Notes: generated by a model from the letters alone, not told the origin. Counted from the stretch's first letter, positions 44,250-55,800 are shown. The stretch: 64,000 nt of DNA from Endomychus coccineus (GCA_958510875.1 CAUEHT010000003.1:186001-250000); one strand, 5' to 3'. Numbers and translations are program-made.

Positions 44250-45900
44250 GTACAATAAAAAAATTGATGTTATTTTTTGTTTTATTAAAACACCCAAACT
44301 TCCTCAAAAAAATATTTATTAGAACAAAGAAAAAATACATATATATAATTTAATTACTAACTTACAAATATCTCATACCTATAATTTGAAATGAAATACA
44401 TATATAATTCACACCTCTCAATATACAAATATCTCAATACTATAATTTAGAACAAAATCTTAATCCTTACCTAAGGTGTTACGGGTCGAATTTCTATTCA
44501 TCACTGTTGCTTAGAACCGGATCATTGTTGTTTATAATTGGCTCAAGATACCTTTGTTATATTGATAGTTCTTGGATATCGAATTGTGTGAAACCTTTAT
44601 GTAGGCATTTGTTCAGTGCACTTCTTTTGAGATATCGTATTTGAATATGGCATCGGAGTAACATCGCATTGATTTCGTGATGGAATCAGTCATTCGATGA
44701 ATTTGTAGGGCACTATAGTCAACTATAATCCTGGTTTGTTCCTACCACCACTTGAATTGACCTAAAATAAGTAATAGTTCTCACTACCGTGATTAGTATT
44801 ACCCTACCTTAGAAGCTGTTAGTTCTTGTATATAGTTAAATTATCGAAGTCGCTAATTCGCATTGTTTGGCATTTAGATTGTTGTCAAAAGTGAGAGGTT
44901 ACCTTTAGATTAGTTGGATTAGTTTGTTTGTCATAATTTGAAAGTACACCGAATATCGACACCGTGCCTTGTGATTCTGTTTTCACTTTAACGACTCGTT
45001 GATTGGATTATACACGCAGAGCTTGAGGAAGTTCGATGTTGAAGAGGAAGTGAATTAAATGTTGGAAGCGCGGCATGTTCAAATTCACGTATATCGTCTA
45101 TGTAGAAGAAACTCTGACATCTTCATTACAGGAAATGAGGGTAGGATTCTGATTTGATTATGACTTTTTGACAGCAAGGGTTGCGTACGAGACCACGTGA
45201 ATTGATTGTGGCAAGTGGTTATTGCTATTTGATTAATGAGAATTAACTTTGAGAGGTTTTGTGATAGTGATTAATATTTGGAGAATATATCACTCGCATT
45301 GTTGGCGGATTGATCCAGAATCTGAGTTAGTTTCGACGTACAGGTGGAAATCATGTATACTTTGAGCCTACACAAGATCTAAATTAAGTCAATTTGAATC
45401 TCTCTTTATTGGGCAATAGATTGCTACAGCGTTAATAATTGTTTCAGGGCTCCTCTTTCCTCCTCTTTCTTTTTCGTCTAATTTTTCTCCTTTTCTTTCG
45501 TTTTACTTCGTTCGCTGTTGCTGCTACGTTCTTAGTTGGACATCTTACATATGGGACTGCGGTTACCTTGGAGGTTTCAGTGATATCCTGAAGCAACACA
45601 GATTCCTTGTTGGTGGAAGTTATATTCCTTGTTGGTGGAAGTTATATTCCTTATTGGTGGAAGTTATTCAAGTTTAATGGCAGTATTGGACTGGTTTTGG
45701 TAGATTCGTGGATTTAGTTCGTAGATACGCTCAATAGCTGTTGGAATTCCTTTCGATGAGATTGTACGGAGTGGAACGCTCTTCATTCATCAACATCTAG
45801 GAACAGATAGGCAAACCTCATTTAGTTAAATTTTACTCACTCAATCCATAGTAAATATTTCACTTTTTCTCACCTCCGTGTATCCAGGTCTAGTCTCTTG
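44250..45900. other. Non-coding stretch with one short tandem repeat
   Basis: No gene recognised on either strand. At about 45,598-45,668 a 21-base unit ATTCCTTGTTGGTGGAAGTTA is repeated three to four times. Confidence 0.5.
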
Positions 45901-45949
45901 AACATCTGGACGTTACCTAGTCCGAGCGCATAAAAGGACTAGTGGCGCC

Positions 45950-46005
45950 CTATATAAATTCGAACCCATCCCTCTGGCCGCTTGAGCTAGGGCGACCGTC
46001 ACGTG
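45950..46005 (-). repeat. tRNA-like A/B box pair
   Basis: The minus strand reads TAGCTCAAGCGG and, 10 bases later, GGGTTCGAATT. Both promoter boxes are good, but the spacing is too short for a tRNA, so this is a tRNA-derived SINE remnant or chance. Confidence 0.35.
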
Positions 46006-46035
46006 TATGGACTGGACTTGAGCAAGGAGGAGCAT

Positions 46036-46560
46036 TTAGAAATAACTTACATTCAAACAATTTTTAAAAATCACACATACATATTTTTTTTTTTGCGTGA
46101 CAAAGGAATAGTAACCATAAGGTAGGGTGATTGTTTTATTCTCCAATATTACCCTCTCATTATCGAAGGGGCTCGAAGCGATTTTATTCTGCTCAATGGT
46201 GTGAAGTTTAAAGTCGGAAGAGCGGATAGATCTCTGGACGCGATACATCTCTATGTTCTCTTCCAGGCATCTAACGTATTCCTCGAATGTAATAGTGTTT
46301 CGTAAGACATACTCTAGCACCCCTTTGGCTTTCTTTGTGACTTCATCAGCATCATGATTTTGTACAGTGAAACTGTACATTTTTGCCGGCAAACCAACTA
46401 ACTTATCCATAATGTGCCCTTTGTTCTCGTCTCCCATTAAGCCTGCTACTTTTTTGTTGATTCGAGGAATCTCAAAGAGGTTGTCTGGGGCATAATCACT
46501 CGTGTCAAATTTCCCGATATTTCTATTTATGATTGACTCATAAATCTCGATAGTGAATGA
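46036..46560 (-). pseudogene. Maverick protein-primed DNA polymerase B, C-terminal relic (type 2)
   Basis: Upstream of the ORF the minus strand reads SIINRNIGKFDTSDYAPDN and PRINKKVAGL; ORF 46,036-46,437 then gives MGDENKGHIMDKLVGLPAK, TKKAKGVLEYVLRNTITFEE, IASSPFDNERVIL and LPYGYYS. The order FDTSDY, NKK..GLM.DEN.G, (V)GL.AKMY, KKAKG, then a K.A.SP.D.KR.I block is typical of the C-terminal part of a Maverick polymerase. It differs from the type at 5.7-6.1 kb, so two polymerase lineages are represented. A frameshift divides the FDTSDY part from the ORF. Confidence 0.72.
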
Positions 46561-46564
46561 TATA

Positions 46565-46755
46565 TTTAGATTTATTGTGGAGAGTTATTGATAATTTAGA
46601 CAATTTTCTGTCTGGTGGTGCTGTATGAGATAAAATCAATATGATGCATGCAAACTGGGTGAAGAGAACATCTAACGATGAAGATCCGGCGATCATAGTT
46701 TACGAACGATGATGACGTCACTGCTTTGAACCGATGACAGTAACTGTATACAAAT
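46565..46755. repeat. Single 68-bp satellite unit and Maverick-3 target-like flank
   Basis: Contains ATGAGATAAAATCAATATGATGC, homologous to the sequence just outside the Maverick end at 55,890, followed by GGCGATCATAGTTTACGAAC and one GATGATGACGTCACTGC unit. Confidence 0.7.
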
Positions 46756-46764
46756 TCCTCGTCG

Positions 46765-47447
46765 GCTGCTGTGAAACAACAAATGTTAGATTACGCCAGT
46801 TTCAAAAAACGCGCACACACCTTCCTAGTGGTTGATCAACGATTGTATACATTCTACGGAAGATGGGTTTGGGTAATGGATTTAGAAACTAGAATCATGG
46901 AGTAGCCAATGTTAATTACGGACTGGTTATCATTTTTACCGAGCAATTTCAAGAAAATATCGGCAATTTATCAACGGCCCTCAGGAGAGATTGTACTCTT
47001 CATAGATAAAATGGTGTATATGATGGAATTTCCAAGTTCACAGCTGATTAACAGTTGATCAAAGTCCAAAGTTCCGTTGAAAATACCCAATGTTCATATA
47101 CAACATTTTCGGAATACAATGCCCAAATGTGAGCTTATTCGCCCAGTTGAAACAAATATTGAAAGAGATTCTATCACGACAAACTAACCCAATAGAAGCC
47201 CTGAAAGCTGAAGATGATGATGAGAAATATGTGGAAGAAGAAACGATCGTTCCAAACGACTAAGAGGGATCGATCGATTTTAGGAGAAAACGAACTGATG
47301 ACAAATCTTTGGATTCTCCCTTCTCCTCGAAGTGACGATCATAACACTGAGGGTGGACCTAATAACTGGCAAACTGAAGACGCACAACCAACAGCACCGA
47401 TTAATTCAAACTGGAGCGACATCAAAGAAAGAAAATGGAATTTATGA
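46765..47447 (+). pseudogene. MMP hemopexin-domain fragment (copy 4)
   Basis: The plus strand reads AHTFLVVDQRLYTFYGRWVW, VMDLETRIME, a stop where copy 1 has Gln, then LPSNFKKISAIYQRP, IVLFIDKMVYMMEFPS, further stops, and a C-terminal part (47,110-47,447) with LSRQTNPIEAL and an acidic segment. It aligns with the hemopexin-like repeats of the MMP at 8,414-9,240 (LHTFLVVNQRLYIFYGKWVW, RMVYMMEFPS). The catalytic domain is absent; sequence to the left is satellite. At least two stops and one large internal gap are present. It retains TGG where copy 1 has TAG. Confidence 0.82.
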
Positions 47448-47564
47448 AATGCAGTGTTTTAATCTTGGCATCTTATCAGTTTTACCACTCAAAATCTTTT
47501 TGAAAATGTAAAAGAAACCTATTAATAGATAATGATTTTGACGAGTAAGTGGTGTTTTATTGAA

Positions 47565-47775
47565 TTGAAGATCTGATTGGTTACCTGCAAAGTCAATAAT
47601 TTTCATGTCGAGACTTGAAACAGATAAAAAATTTATACGTTACAAAGCGCGCTGGAGATGATCTGATTGGTTACCCACAAGGGCAATAATTTTCATGTCG
47701 AGACATAAAATAGATAAGAACGTTACAAAGCGCGTGGAGATGATCTGATAGGCTACCTTTTTAGTACGCTTTATC
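47565..47775. repeat. ~80-90-bp tandem repeat, ~3 units
   Basis: GATCTGATTGGTTACC, AATAATTTTCATGTCGAGAC and GTTACAAAGCGCG recur in order at about 47,570, 47,660 and 47,740 (last unit diverged). Confidence 0.8.
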
Positions 47776-48309
47776 TGAATTAGATAAGAGTAATTTTCAT
47801 TTCGAAACATAAGAGAACTCATAATTTTATTATATGTATTAGGAAATCGACCTCATCACTCCGTGACATATTTAGGTAGATACTGTTCATCGAATTTTTA
47901 TCAAACCTCTAATTAATAAAACACACTTTTGTTGAACGTAGTTCAGAATAAATTGTAAAACACTAAATCATCAATAAATTTCGAAACCTAAATGCCTTAC
48001 GGAGCGATTCAACTTAGAATTACAAAGCGATACGCTGAAAAGGAACTCCACAGTTCGGTTTTCGGCATTTGAGATGTAGATTACTGAACATTTTCTGAAA
48101 TGATTCTCTCTTACATACGCGAGAACGTGAACGTGAATGGTGAGGGAAGTGGGGGTAACTCTCCGTTCCGATCTCATTGCAAATGTTGATAACCGACTGA
48201 TAACGTCACTAGTTGTTTCAATTTGTTTCATTTCCAGCAACTGGCTCCCATTAAAAGTTATTCTGAATTGGGTATTCTCACTTTCCCATCTCCCCATCTT
48301 TGAATGCTA

Positions 48310-48835
48310 ATGTTACGCTTTTAAGCAGCTCAGGAATATTACCTTGAATAGGGACATTCACGAATATCAAACACGGAAGTCTGGAGATATAAGGGATCCA
48401 TACATCAGACTTCCGAAATCCCAAAACGGTCCAAACTATTTATGTTTCAAATTTTTTAATAAGCTGCCTCTACATATCAAAGCCCTACCATATAGATATT
48501 TTAGAGATAAACTAAAAAAATACTTCATTGAAAAATCTTTTTATTCTGTGGAGGAGTATGATAATATACAAAAAAAAGTGATTTAAATCCTCTTAACAAT
48601 TTTTTTTTAATCATAAATGGGTACGTGATTTTGTTTCATAATTTTACAATTTAAATTACATGTAATCAGTGTTTAATATGTAGTTTTCATAACACAATTA
48701 TTTTAAAGTATCTGTTCCTTAGTTTTAACAATATTTTATTGTACTTATGTCCTAATTTTATTCCTTGTAGTGAGACTTGTGCAAAAACCATTGTATATTA
48801 GCATGAATGAATTACTGAAGTACTGAATTACTGAA
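48310..48835 (+). pseudogene. LINE ORF2 C-terminal tail with GAATTACT-type end
   Basis: ORF 48,344-48,586 reads IHEYQTRKSGDIRDP, CFKFFNKLPLHIKALPY and EKSFYSVEEYDNI, the C-terminal tail of Jockey/CR1-group LINE ORF2 (HxYxTR, then FNKLP..IK, then FYS+EE+). It ends in a short repeat (GAATTACTGAAGTACTGAATTACTG) at about 48,806-48,835, typical of a LINE 3' tail but of a different family from the (ATT)n elements. Confidence 0.7.
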
Positions 48836-49001
48836 TTACATAGTTGACAAACTACGATCGTCAGATGTTCACATCACCACCTACCGTTTTGAGGAATAAA
48901 AATATCAAATATAATAAAATTACATTTATTTGGAAAAATACATTTCGATAGTACATCATTTAGAACCAAAATAATAACATTATGATTCATCACCCGGTTC
49001 T

Positions 49002-50212
49002 TCACACCAAATTCCGAACTGATCCTGTAATCGGAGAATACTTCAATATACGGTCGTTATTGATGATGCAATAAGCCCTGGTGTTTTTGGGGAAATTCAG
49101 GAAACTTTTCATCTCTAGTTTGACGTCAACTGTTGAAGACTGTATAGCTTCGTTTTGTTTTGAACAATCAATCACAAAAATTGCTTTATTCTTGAATGCT
49201 ATATAATCTAACATCGGCTCGCTTATTATTTTATTTGAAGATGATTTCTGGAAATCATAGTACATCTGGTATGCTTCCACGGATTGCTGGTCGGTAAATT
49301 CAATTTCATTGCTTCATATGGATAACACTCTGAATTCAAGTATAATTTTACATTTAGCAAGTTTACATTATCGGAATATGTACTGTGCTCAACAGGATTA
49401 TTTTTCCAATCAGTTTGGAAAGCTAGAATCACATATCTGGGGCGTTTCGAATTCATTGATGTTTTACCAGACCAAATTTCGCGAGTGCTCTCTTTCATCA
49501 ACGGATTTTCATGCAGATCCCAACTACGGAATGGAACCAGAATAGACTTCTCAGCACTCAAATTCTCCAACATTTGAAATTTAACTTGATAATTTGGGAA
49601 CACATGTCGCACTCTGAATGCTATTGTCTTCACATTTATTTTAGCCATTTTCGGGCCTGTGCTATTAGTATAGCAATCGTTATCGGTTCGAGACCTTATC
49701 AAGCGCAGCTCATGTTTACCACTCAAAACTTTGATATAGTCAATGAATAGGCCTAGTAGAAAATTCAACGGTATCCATAAATTGATTTTATTATTGTAGG
49801 CTGAACTCATTGCATCCTTATATACCCATCCAGGAATAGCCAGAGGTATAGATTCATGTTCGGCATATGTTAGATAAGCTCTGATGGTGCTGAAAATATC
49901 AGGATCACGTACTTTGTCTATCTCTTTTCCATTCAACTCATAACTGATATATTCGAAGAGAAACGCTCCGAAATTATTGGTTAGTTTACATTCACCATCA
50001 CCACTTGCTTCTGGCTGGAATTCTGCCTCGATGAATAAAACAGACGAGGCCAAATCTACCAATACATCTTGTTGATTGATTAATATCTCAATTTCATCGC
50101 TGTTGCCAAAAGATGTTGTGTGTGAGTAGTAGGTATGAGTTCCTTCTCGGATGATATCTTCATTGAAGTTTGGCTCGTTGAATATTTGAAGTTTTTCCGA
50201 AATTGTAAGCAA
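49002..50212 (-). pseudogene. Major capsid protein, copy B (one frameshift)
   Basis: Likely the double-jelly-roll shell protein of a Maverick/adintovirus-type element. The 328-codon ORF (50,212-49,226) begins MLTISEKLQIFNEPNFNEDI and contains YYSHTTSFGNSDEIEILINQ, FLFEYISYELNGKEID, VRDPDIFSTIRAYL and INLWIPLNFLLGLF. A frameshift near 49,270 moves the C-terminus to ORF 49,002-49,280 (LDYIAFKNKAIFVIDCSKQ, RAYCIINNDRILKYSP). Total length would be about 400 residues. The phrase ISYELNG(K/V)EID...R is typical of this capsid family. First gene at the 3' side of the minus-strand cluster. The decay is mild, suggesting a fairly recent insertion. Confidence 0.72.
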
Positions 50213-50214
50213 GG

Positions 50215-51179
50215 AACTTCAAAAAATTTATATTTTCCAATGATAGTGATGCAGAAGCAACCTTCTCCTTCGAGCTCGTTGTAGATAATGACTGATGGTC
50301 ACTATGAAGATGTCTTTTATTGCTGAAATCCAAACCCATGTTCTCAAGTGACGTCTATTGCAACAACAATTCTTTTCATATAATGAATGCTGGTGAGTAT
50401 TGGATTAATATTTATTGTTGTGAGCCATAATCTCTTGTGAACTTTTTCAACTCCAACCGTATAATAATTTCTTTCCCACGAAAATTTACTGGCTTCCAAT
50501 TCTGATCTTAAATATGCAGTGTGATGTTATCAAAGGAAGTCTTGTTGATGATCGGTAGATAAATAAGATTCTTAGGCTCCATATCAATGGGAAACCCAGG
50601 AGGTACAAGAGGTGAAAACTCATATATCGTATGAGCTAACTCATTGTTATAATATGCCCCTGCGGTTAAGTTACACTCACCTCTCATAGTTTGAACTTTG
50701 ATTATGTTTATAGGTCGATCAGATACATGTAGTTCACGAGATGTCAATTTCTTTTTGCTGAATCTCAACAGTTCGCTTATACTATCTCCAGGAATGAAAT
50801 TCACTTCAAAATCATTCTGCAGCTCTGTGTGTAGAGCGTTGTTGTTAGATTTCATTGATAATTCCCGGTCACGTTCTTCTTGCTTCACTCCTATCCCACA
50901 AACTGCACTTTTTATGAAATCCTCGATATCTGTCAACTCGTAGGAACTCGTAGGTAAAGTTACTACTTCTTCCTCACTCTTCACATTTTTACAATCGAAT
51001 TTATTGAAACTTTCTTCAATGTTCGGAATGTTATTGTACTTATGCAAACCAACAAGTGCAATAGAATAATATGAATGAGGATCTAGTTCTATAGGTGGGT
51101 GAAAATCTACATATAAGCGGGAGCTCTTACCCGTGATAGTGAAAGTCCGAGACATGATTGATGAAAACTTTATCAACAA
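50215..51179 (-). pseudogene. Penton-like virion protein, copy B
   Basis: The 223-codon ORF 50,508-51,179 begins MLIKFSSIMSRTFTITGKSS and includes FHPPIELDPHSYYSIALVGL, NIPNIEESFNKFDC, ELTDIEDFIKSAVCGIGVKQ and YEFSPLVPPGF. After a stop the frame continues weakly with GKEIIIRLELKK (about 50,470). N-terminal TFTITGKSS...PPIEL...YYSIALVGL is a recurring signature of minor capsid/penton proteins in insect Mavericks; the second methionine (MSRTFT) is the more usual start. Placed between major capsid and protease, as in copy A. Confidence 0.62.
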
Positions 51180-51229
51180 TCTATTTATTTACTGATAAAT
51201 GTAGGGTTAGTCGACCAGAACTGAAGAGT

Positions 51230-51625
51230 TAGAGAGGAATTCCAAACATAACTGGTCACAATTATTATAGGTGTTATATTGCTGAAAATTGTCGTGATTG
51301 AATGATATCTCACACTTTTTGGAATAATTCACTAGTTCGTGAAGGGGGCGTAATTTTCCAAAACTATCATAATATGGAACTGTATCACCGACTTTATCAA
51401 ACCCAACCCAGTGAGTACCTTCATTGTCCGAGCTATCTAAATTAACTATTACACGCTCGTTTTTCCATGGTCCGTTATATGGCAGTTCATCACGGATGAA
51501 TACTCCTCTAAAATGGGAATTGTCAGAGCTTTCGCTAGTTTCCGAAGATCGAGATCGGTTAGAGGTCTTCTGGGTAGATTTGCTGACAGTTTTTCTGGAT
51601 GTTCGTTCAAATATAGACCAAGACC
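51230..51625 (-). pseudogene. Adenain-like cysteine protease, copy B
   Basis: The minus strand gives NLPRRPLTDLDLRKLAKALT, a one-base shift, then RDELPYNGPWKNERVIVNL, GTHWVGF (His), YYDSFG (Asp) and NNCDQLC (Gln and Cys). The family has CGQLC, so copy B carries Gly to Asp next to the nucleophile region. Same gene and order as copy A. In related viruses this protease matures the particle. No methionine-initiated ORF of useful length remains because of the shift near 51,520. Confidence 0.72.
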
Positions 51626-52400
51626 TTAACGATACTTTTTCAAATATAGACCAGATCCTTGTTTTCCCAAAGCTATAGCTTCCATTGTTTTATTATGTCT
51701 TTCTGTTTCCTCCAAGGTTTTCCGAGCTGCTTTGCTGTCGTGGACGAACTCAGCGATGCCTGGACCACCTCCTGCCAATGCTCCAGCAGCTGATAAGCCG
51801 ATAAACAGAAGTATTAAAAATGGTAGAAATCCTCCAGTCTTCGGAATAGGAATTACTCTTGGTAATCGAACATTTTCCCGACCACCTGCTTTTTTGAATT
51901 GTTTTCGTGTAACTCTCAACGCTATTATTTGAGATGTTCTCTTCAGATTGGCTGGGTAAAACTTATTCTCCATAACTTTTCTCACTCCATCGACAATTGC
52001 ACTTCCGAACCCAACTTCCTTCCTCATACCCATCACCAATTTCTTCCTTGCCTCCATAATTTTATTCACACCGAAAGCGGCAATCCTCTTCAAATTTTGT
52101 TTCTTTAGATTTGACACGTTGCCAAGCAGCGTTCTTTAATATTTCATCCGCCTCGTGACGTCCTTCCAAACTTGCGTTTCGCAGATATGAAATATAGTGT
52201 TGGCGGCAAGCTTTATCGAGTGGATTGATACCTAGATCTCTTTATCGAGTGGATTGATACCTAGTTCTCCTCTTCTCAACCGTTCATCTGATTTTGTACC
52301 GGGACCACAGAATCAATAACCAGGAATATGAATTTCAAACGGGAGCTTGTTTAAAAGCGTATTGAGAACACCTTCTCCTACGTACGCTTCCATACAGACT
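51626..52400 (-). pseudogene. Minor virion protein with PLA2 domain, copy B
   Basis: The start MEAYVGEGVLNTLL (about 52,396) is followed by FCGPGTKSDERL (Ca-binding loop; the residue before FCGPG is a stop), a tandem duplication of a GINPLDK segment (ATCGAGTGGATTGATACCTAG repeated at 52,215 and 52,248), and CRQHYISYL where the catalytic Asp of HD is Tyr. ORF 51,626-52,117 continues: basic, ILLFIGLSAAGALAGGGPGI as a probable membrane segment, and a C-terminal GKQGSGLYLKKYR. The PLA2 active site is thus lost, while the rest is preserved. Homologue of 28,924-29,860. Confidence 0.7.
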
Positions 52401-52681
52401 GATGAGAATTCAAGATTGCACCGTTATTTAACGAGGGGAGGGAGAAAGACCGAAGATCTCTTATTATTTTTAATATTTTTTATTAATTTCAAAATTTTCT
52501 CAACCCAAAAGACTTAAGTATAATCTTAACAATATATGTTTCAAATAATATAATCTGCACTCTTGATTCACCCTCATAGTCACAGAATTTTGTCCTATTA
52601 TAATATCCATACCCTCGAGTCAATAATATTCCAGCTTTTTGTTTGTTTCTTATAAACTCCAAATGATAAATATTATAAATA

Positions 52682-53038
52682 TTATAATATAATAATAATT
52701 ATAGATAGAAATTTCGAGAAGCAATAGATCATAACCAAAATGTATTCGAATCCCCTATTTTCACGAGCGTTATTACTCATTTCAGCCAGATCCATCTGCC
52801 AAAAATCATCCAAACCGTTTATGATTGTTCTGCGTCGTTCGAAATTCTTCCTACTCAGTTTATGAAGCTCATACACAACTTGTTCTCTACTCATCTTATC
52901 AATGTGGAAATCTGGAAGGAGTAGTAGAATCAATTTTTTGGGTATATTCACAGGATTTGAAGTTAAACGTTCCACAGAGCCCTGCTTTGTAGTTGTGGAT
53001 GATGAGGATCTCTTCTTAGAAGGTTCCACAGATGTCAT
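52682..53038 (-). pseudogene. Maverick integrase, N-terminal fragment
   Basis: ORF MTSVEPSKKR...EQVVYELHKLSRKNFERRR leads to NGLDDFWQMDLAEMS and GFEYILVMIYCFSKF. FW(Q)xDL(A/V)EM with the first catalytic Asp, then a YIL.(V)I..FSK+ strand, is the start of the retroviral-type (rve) integrase core of Mavericks; the usual Asp in (I)D.FSK is Tyr here. The gene is cut after this point by AT-rich sequence (52,650-52,690), so the second Asp and Glu of the DDE triad are missing. It joins element DNA to the target in intact elements. It is not functional. Confidence 0.72.
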
Positions 53039-53143
53039 CCGTCGCTCTTACACCTCCACTTTACTAGTAATGTCATTTAGATGCATGTTCACACTGTTAA
53101 ATGTGTGATCTCTTCCAATTCATTTCTGTTTTCCCTCACACTA

Positions 53144-53425
53144 TCACTGATTATCAACCCTAACATTGAAGGTATCTTTAAGACTGGTTTCCGTTTTAAG
53201 ATTCAGTTTGTGTGTTAATTTATCAACATATACTTTATTTGCAACATCTCCATCATCATTCGGTGATTTTACGTTGCACAATCTACGATTTTCCATATCA
53301 TAACTTTCATCGCTCGTTAGGAATAATCCTTGTCCGTGAACTAGTTTGAGATTATTATTAAATATATTTGTATCATATATCCACATGTAAGAGGAGGCTC
53401 TGCCAAACTTATCCATTGGAACCAT
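53144..53425 (-). pseudogene. Unnamed Maverick accessory protein (fibre-like N-terminus?)
   Basis: ORF MVPMDKFGRASSYMWIYDTN, then SYDMENRRLCNVKSPNDDGD and VANKVYVDKLTHKL. MVP(M/V)DKFGR and DM....+.NV..P...DVANK.YVD are a repeated combination in insect Maverick clusters; the second resembles the segment found in phage-like tail-fibre proteins, but the function is unproven. It lies between the DUF8207-like gene and the integrase and is probably truncated. Confidence 0.4.
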
Positions 53426-53444
53426 CTTTATAACAGTGATTGTT

Positions 53445-54449
53445 CAATTACACCAGCCTCTATCAATTCTTCTATTATAGAGACTATCTCGTTGTGATGG
53501 TTATTGTTATCAGCGTGCGAGGATGCAACAAGAAGTCTCAGTCTATCCACAATTTCGTTAACGTCATCCCAATAAACATATTCGGAAGGTTTCTCGTTAT
53601 ATCAAAGCATATCTTTCTTGATATATGCATTTCCAGTGTATGTTTTGGACCTTGGTCTTTTCATGGAATTAATCAAAGGTTTCAGTACATTTTTGTATTT
53701 TACAATGTTTCTTATTCGATCAGCTAGATCGTTATTACGTTTATGGGCACTAGTCATTTCCATTATTTGACTGTTATTTTTCACATCTTCCACGGTGTAA
53801 GTATCAGGTAGAACATCTCTGTAAAATATCAAATCATACATCATTGTGGTACCCTTGAACGGAGTACATTTGATAATTATATCACTCTAACTATCAATTT
53901 CTATAGGTTGATTACCCATGAACCATTTGTTTGAAGCTGAATTATATTGCAAACCCATTCTATCATCGTATTTATTGACATCATCATCCAATAGGTATCC
54001 TTCCAAGTAATAACGTGCTCCTGTGGGGTATTGTTGCGGAAACTCCTCTGTAGCAGCGGAATTATCTTTCTTGAGTTTTCTGAACTCTTCACGAATCTGA
54101 TCGATAGTAGGTTCGGGGTAAACACATCCTCCTCAGTATCTTGGGGGTTTTATACGAATTCTTCTCCTTCAGTTACAATATCTGGGATTGGTATGTTCTC
54201 CATTTGTGTTGCTATAGAACCAATACTTTTAGGTTTAACCAACGAATTTTGTTTGATTGTTTCAGCATTTTTCGCAATTTCCTCCAGAGGTTTAGATACA
54301 TCCTTGAACATATTATCTAGAATCTCATCATTTCGAGCCTTTCCCATTCTCACAGCCATATATTTTTCCCTCACAACGTTTGCTAGCTCCCAAATTTTCT
54401 TCCTCAATTGTTGTTTTGCTTTTAACTTATTAGGCACATTGACGTCCAT
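53445..54449 (-). pseudogene. DUF8207-like Maverick accessory protein, copy B
   Basis: Start MDVNVPNKLKAKQQLRKKIW at 54,449, in the same frame as the ATPase before it. A stop occurs at about 54,150, and the frame recovers as IDQIREEFRKLKKDNSAATE, then YYLEGYLLDDDVNKYD, MMYDLIFYRDVLPDTYT, VKYKNVLKPLINSMKRPRSK and a tail YVYWDDVNEIVDRLRLLVAS with HNEIVSIIEELIEAG. The tail is missing in copy A. The N-terminus is helical and basic. The function is unknown. At least three frame breaks. Confidence 0.55.
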
Positions 54450-54469
54450 GCTGAGTGGTTTGTCTATTT

Positions 54470-55190
54470 CAAATGGAAGTATATATACATGTAAGATGTA
54501 TATATAGCTATCAAAACTTTTGCAATAACGCCCTTTGTTCATTTCACAGTCTTTGTTTATCATAAGGAATTCATATTCATCTTTCCAACATGCGCTACAT
54601 ATCTCTTTGAATTTCTCGAGTAACATGTCGGTACTTACATGATCGGTAAATATATGTTTCAAATTGAGTCCATCCTGTTTGAAAATAATCAAGCTATTAG
54701 CATTGTCGCGCAATTCATGTTCTGGGCATTTAGCAAAAGACTTACAAAGATAGAAACTATCAATTGAGTTGTGTCTCCCTCTTGAAAAATAAGCACGATT
54801 TTTCTCCTCTTTCTCATCTAATACATCATCGAATATTATTATCGAATTAGGTCTCGCTCCAGTATTCGGAAAATATCCAATTCCCGCAATTTTCTTCAAT
54901 GTCTCCTTCAGTAACTGGAATTTTGGTTGGTGTAAAAACTTTGAATAGATGTACACGTTTTCAAATTCAAGTCCGTTCGCATCTAACAATAGAGATAACA
55001 TCACATATGTTTTCCCACAATTACTTGGAACACAGATTATTGTTCGTAAAGTATTTGGCAGCAAAGAGTTGTGACGTTGTGATTGTTTAATATTTTCAAC
55101 GCTTGGCCCTAAATTCATAATATTCAACGAGTCTTTTTGCTTAACAATCTTCAAGATGCCTAGAGGAGCATTGAAATCAAACTGAAACAT
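54470..55190 (-). pseudogene. Virion packaging ATPase, copy B (open frame, altered Walker A)
   Basis: A 346-codon ORF starting MFQFDFNAPLGILKIVKQKD at 55,190. Walker A is VPSNCGKT (residues 54-61), where copy A has GPSRCGKT, so the first glycine is replaced. Walker B is SIIIFDDV (116-123). RGRHNSIDSFYLCKSF and FTDHVSTDM follow, as in FtsK/HerA-type packaging ATPases of Mavericks and adenovirus-like elements. The ATPase proper ends near residue 235; the frame then runs, without a stop, into the start of the DUF8207-like gene, which suggests a lost stop codon. The E-box minisatellite lies upstream. Confidence 0.78.
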
Positions 55191-55309
55191 ATGTTCATAA
55201 GCATTTGTTAATAAACTAGTTGATGATGTTATATTGTGTATGTCCGATCACGCGATTAAGTACTCCTACGCTTCTGTCAAAAGTAAGTATCAAATATGTG
55301 TTAAATAGG

Positions 55310-55500
55310 TATGAATATTGAAGAACGTGCTTAATACGTGTCTGCTTATTGAAGCTCGTGTCTGAACACGTGTTTGAGCACGTGACTGAACACGTGTCTG
55401 AATGTTGAAGCACGTGTCTGAGCACGTAATTATTGAAGCACGTGTCTGCGTATTGAAGCACGTGTTGAATCACGCGATAAAACATGTGCATGAATGTATT
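55310..55500. repeat. E-box minisatellite, copy B (inverted)
   Basis: CACGTGTCTGAATGTTGAAG-type units, the reverse complement of the 33,440-33,700 array, directly upstream of the ATPase. Confidence 0.85.
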
Positions 55501-55559
55501 ACCTATTCTTTTTTTACACTTAATATATTCAACAAACTTATAACTTCAATTACAGTGTG

Positions 55560-55800
55560 ATGAATGATGAGTAGATATCATTATCATTATTATTCGCATT
55601 TCATTCCTCATCTGACCATGATAGTTCGTGAACGATGGTCGCCGGCTTGAAACAGTTGCCGCCGTCGATGACTGCATCATCGTTCGTATACTATGGTCGC
55701 CGGATGCAATCAGTTACTGTCATCGGTTCGAAGCAGTGACGTCATCATCGTTAGTATACTATGATCGCCGGATCTTCAATTCAATGAAACACCACTTTCT
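55560..55800. repeat. 68-bp satellite units (inverted), ~2-3 copies
   Basis: GCAGTGACGTCATCATCGTT and GCGACCATAG-complement blocks, reversed relative to 63.2-63.8 kb. The adjoining CATTCCTCATCTGACCATG matches 63,830-63,860 in reverse. Confidence 0.8.
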
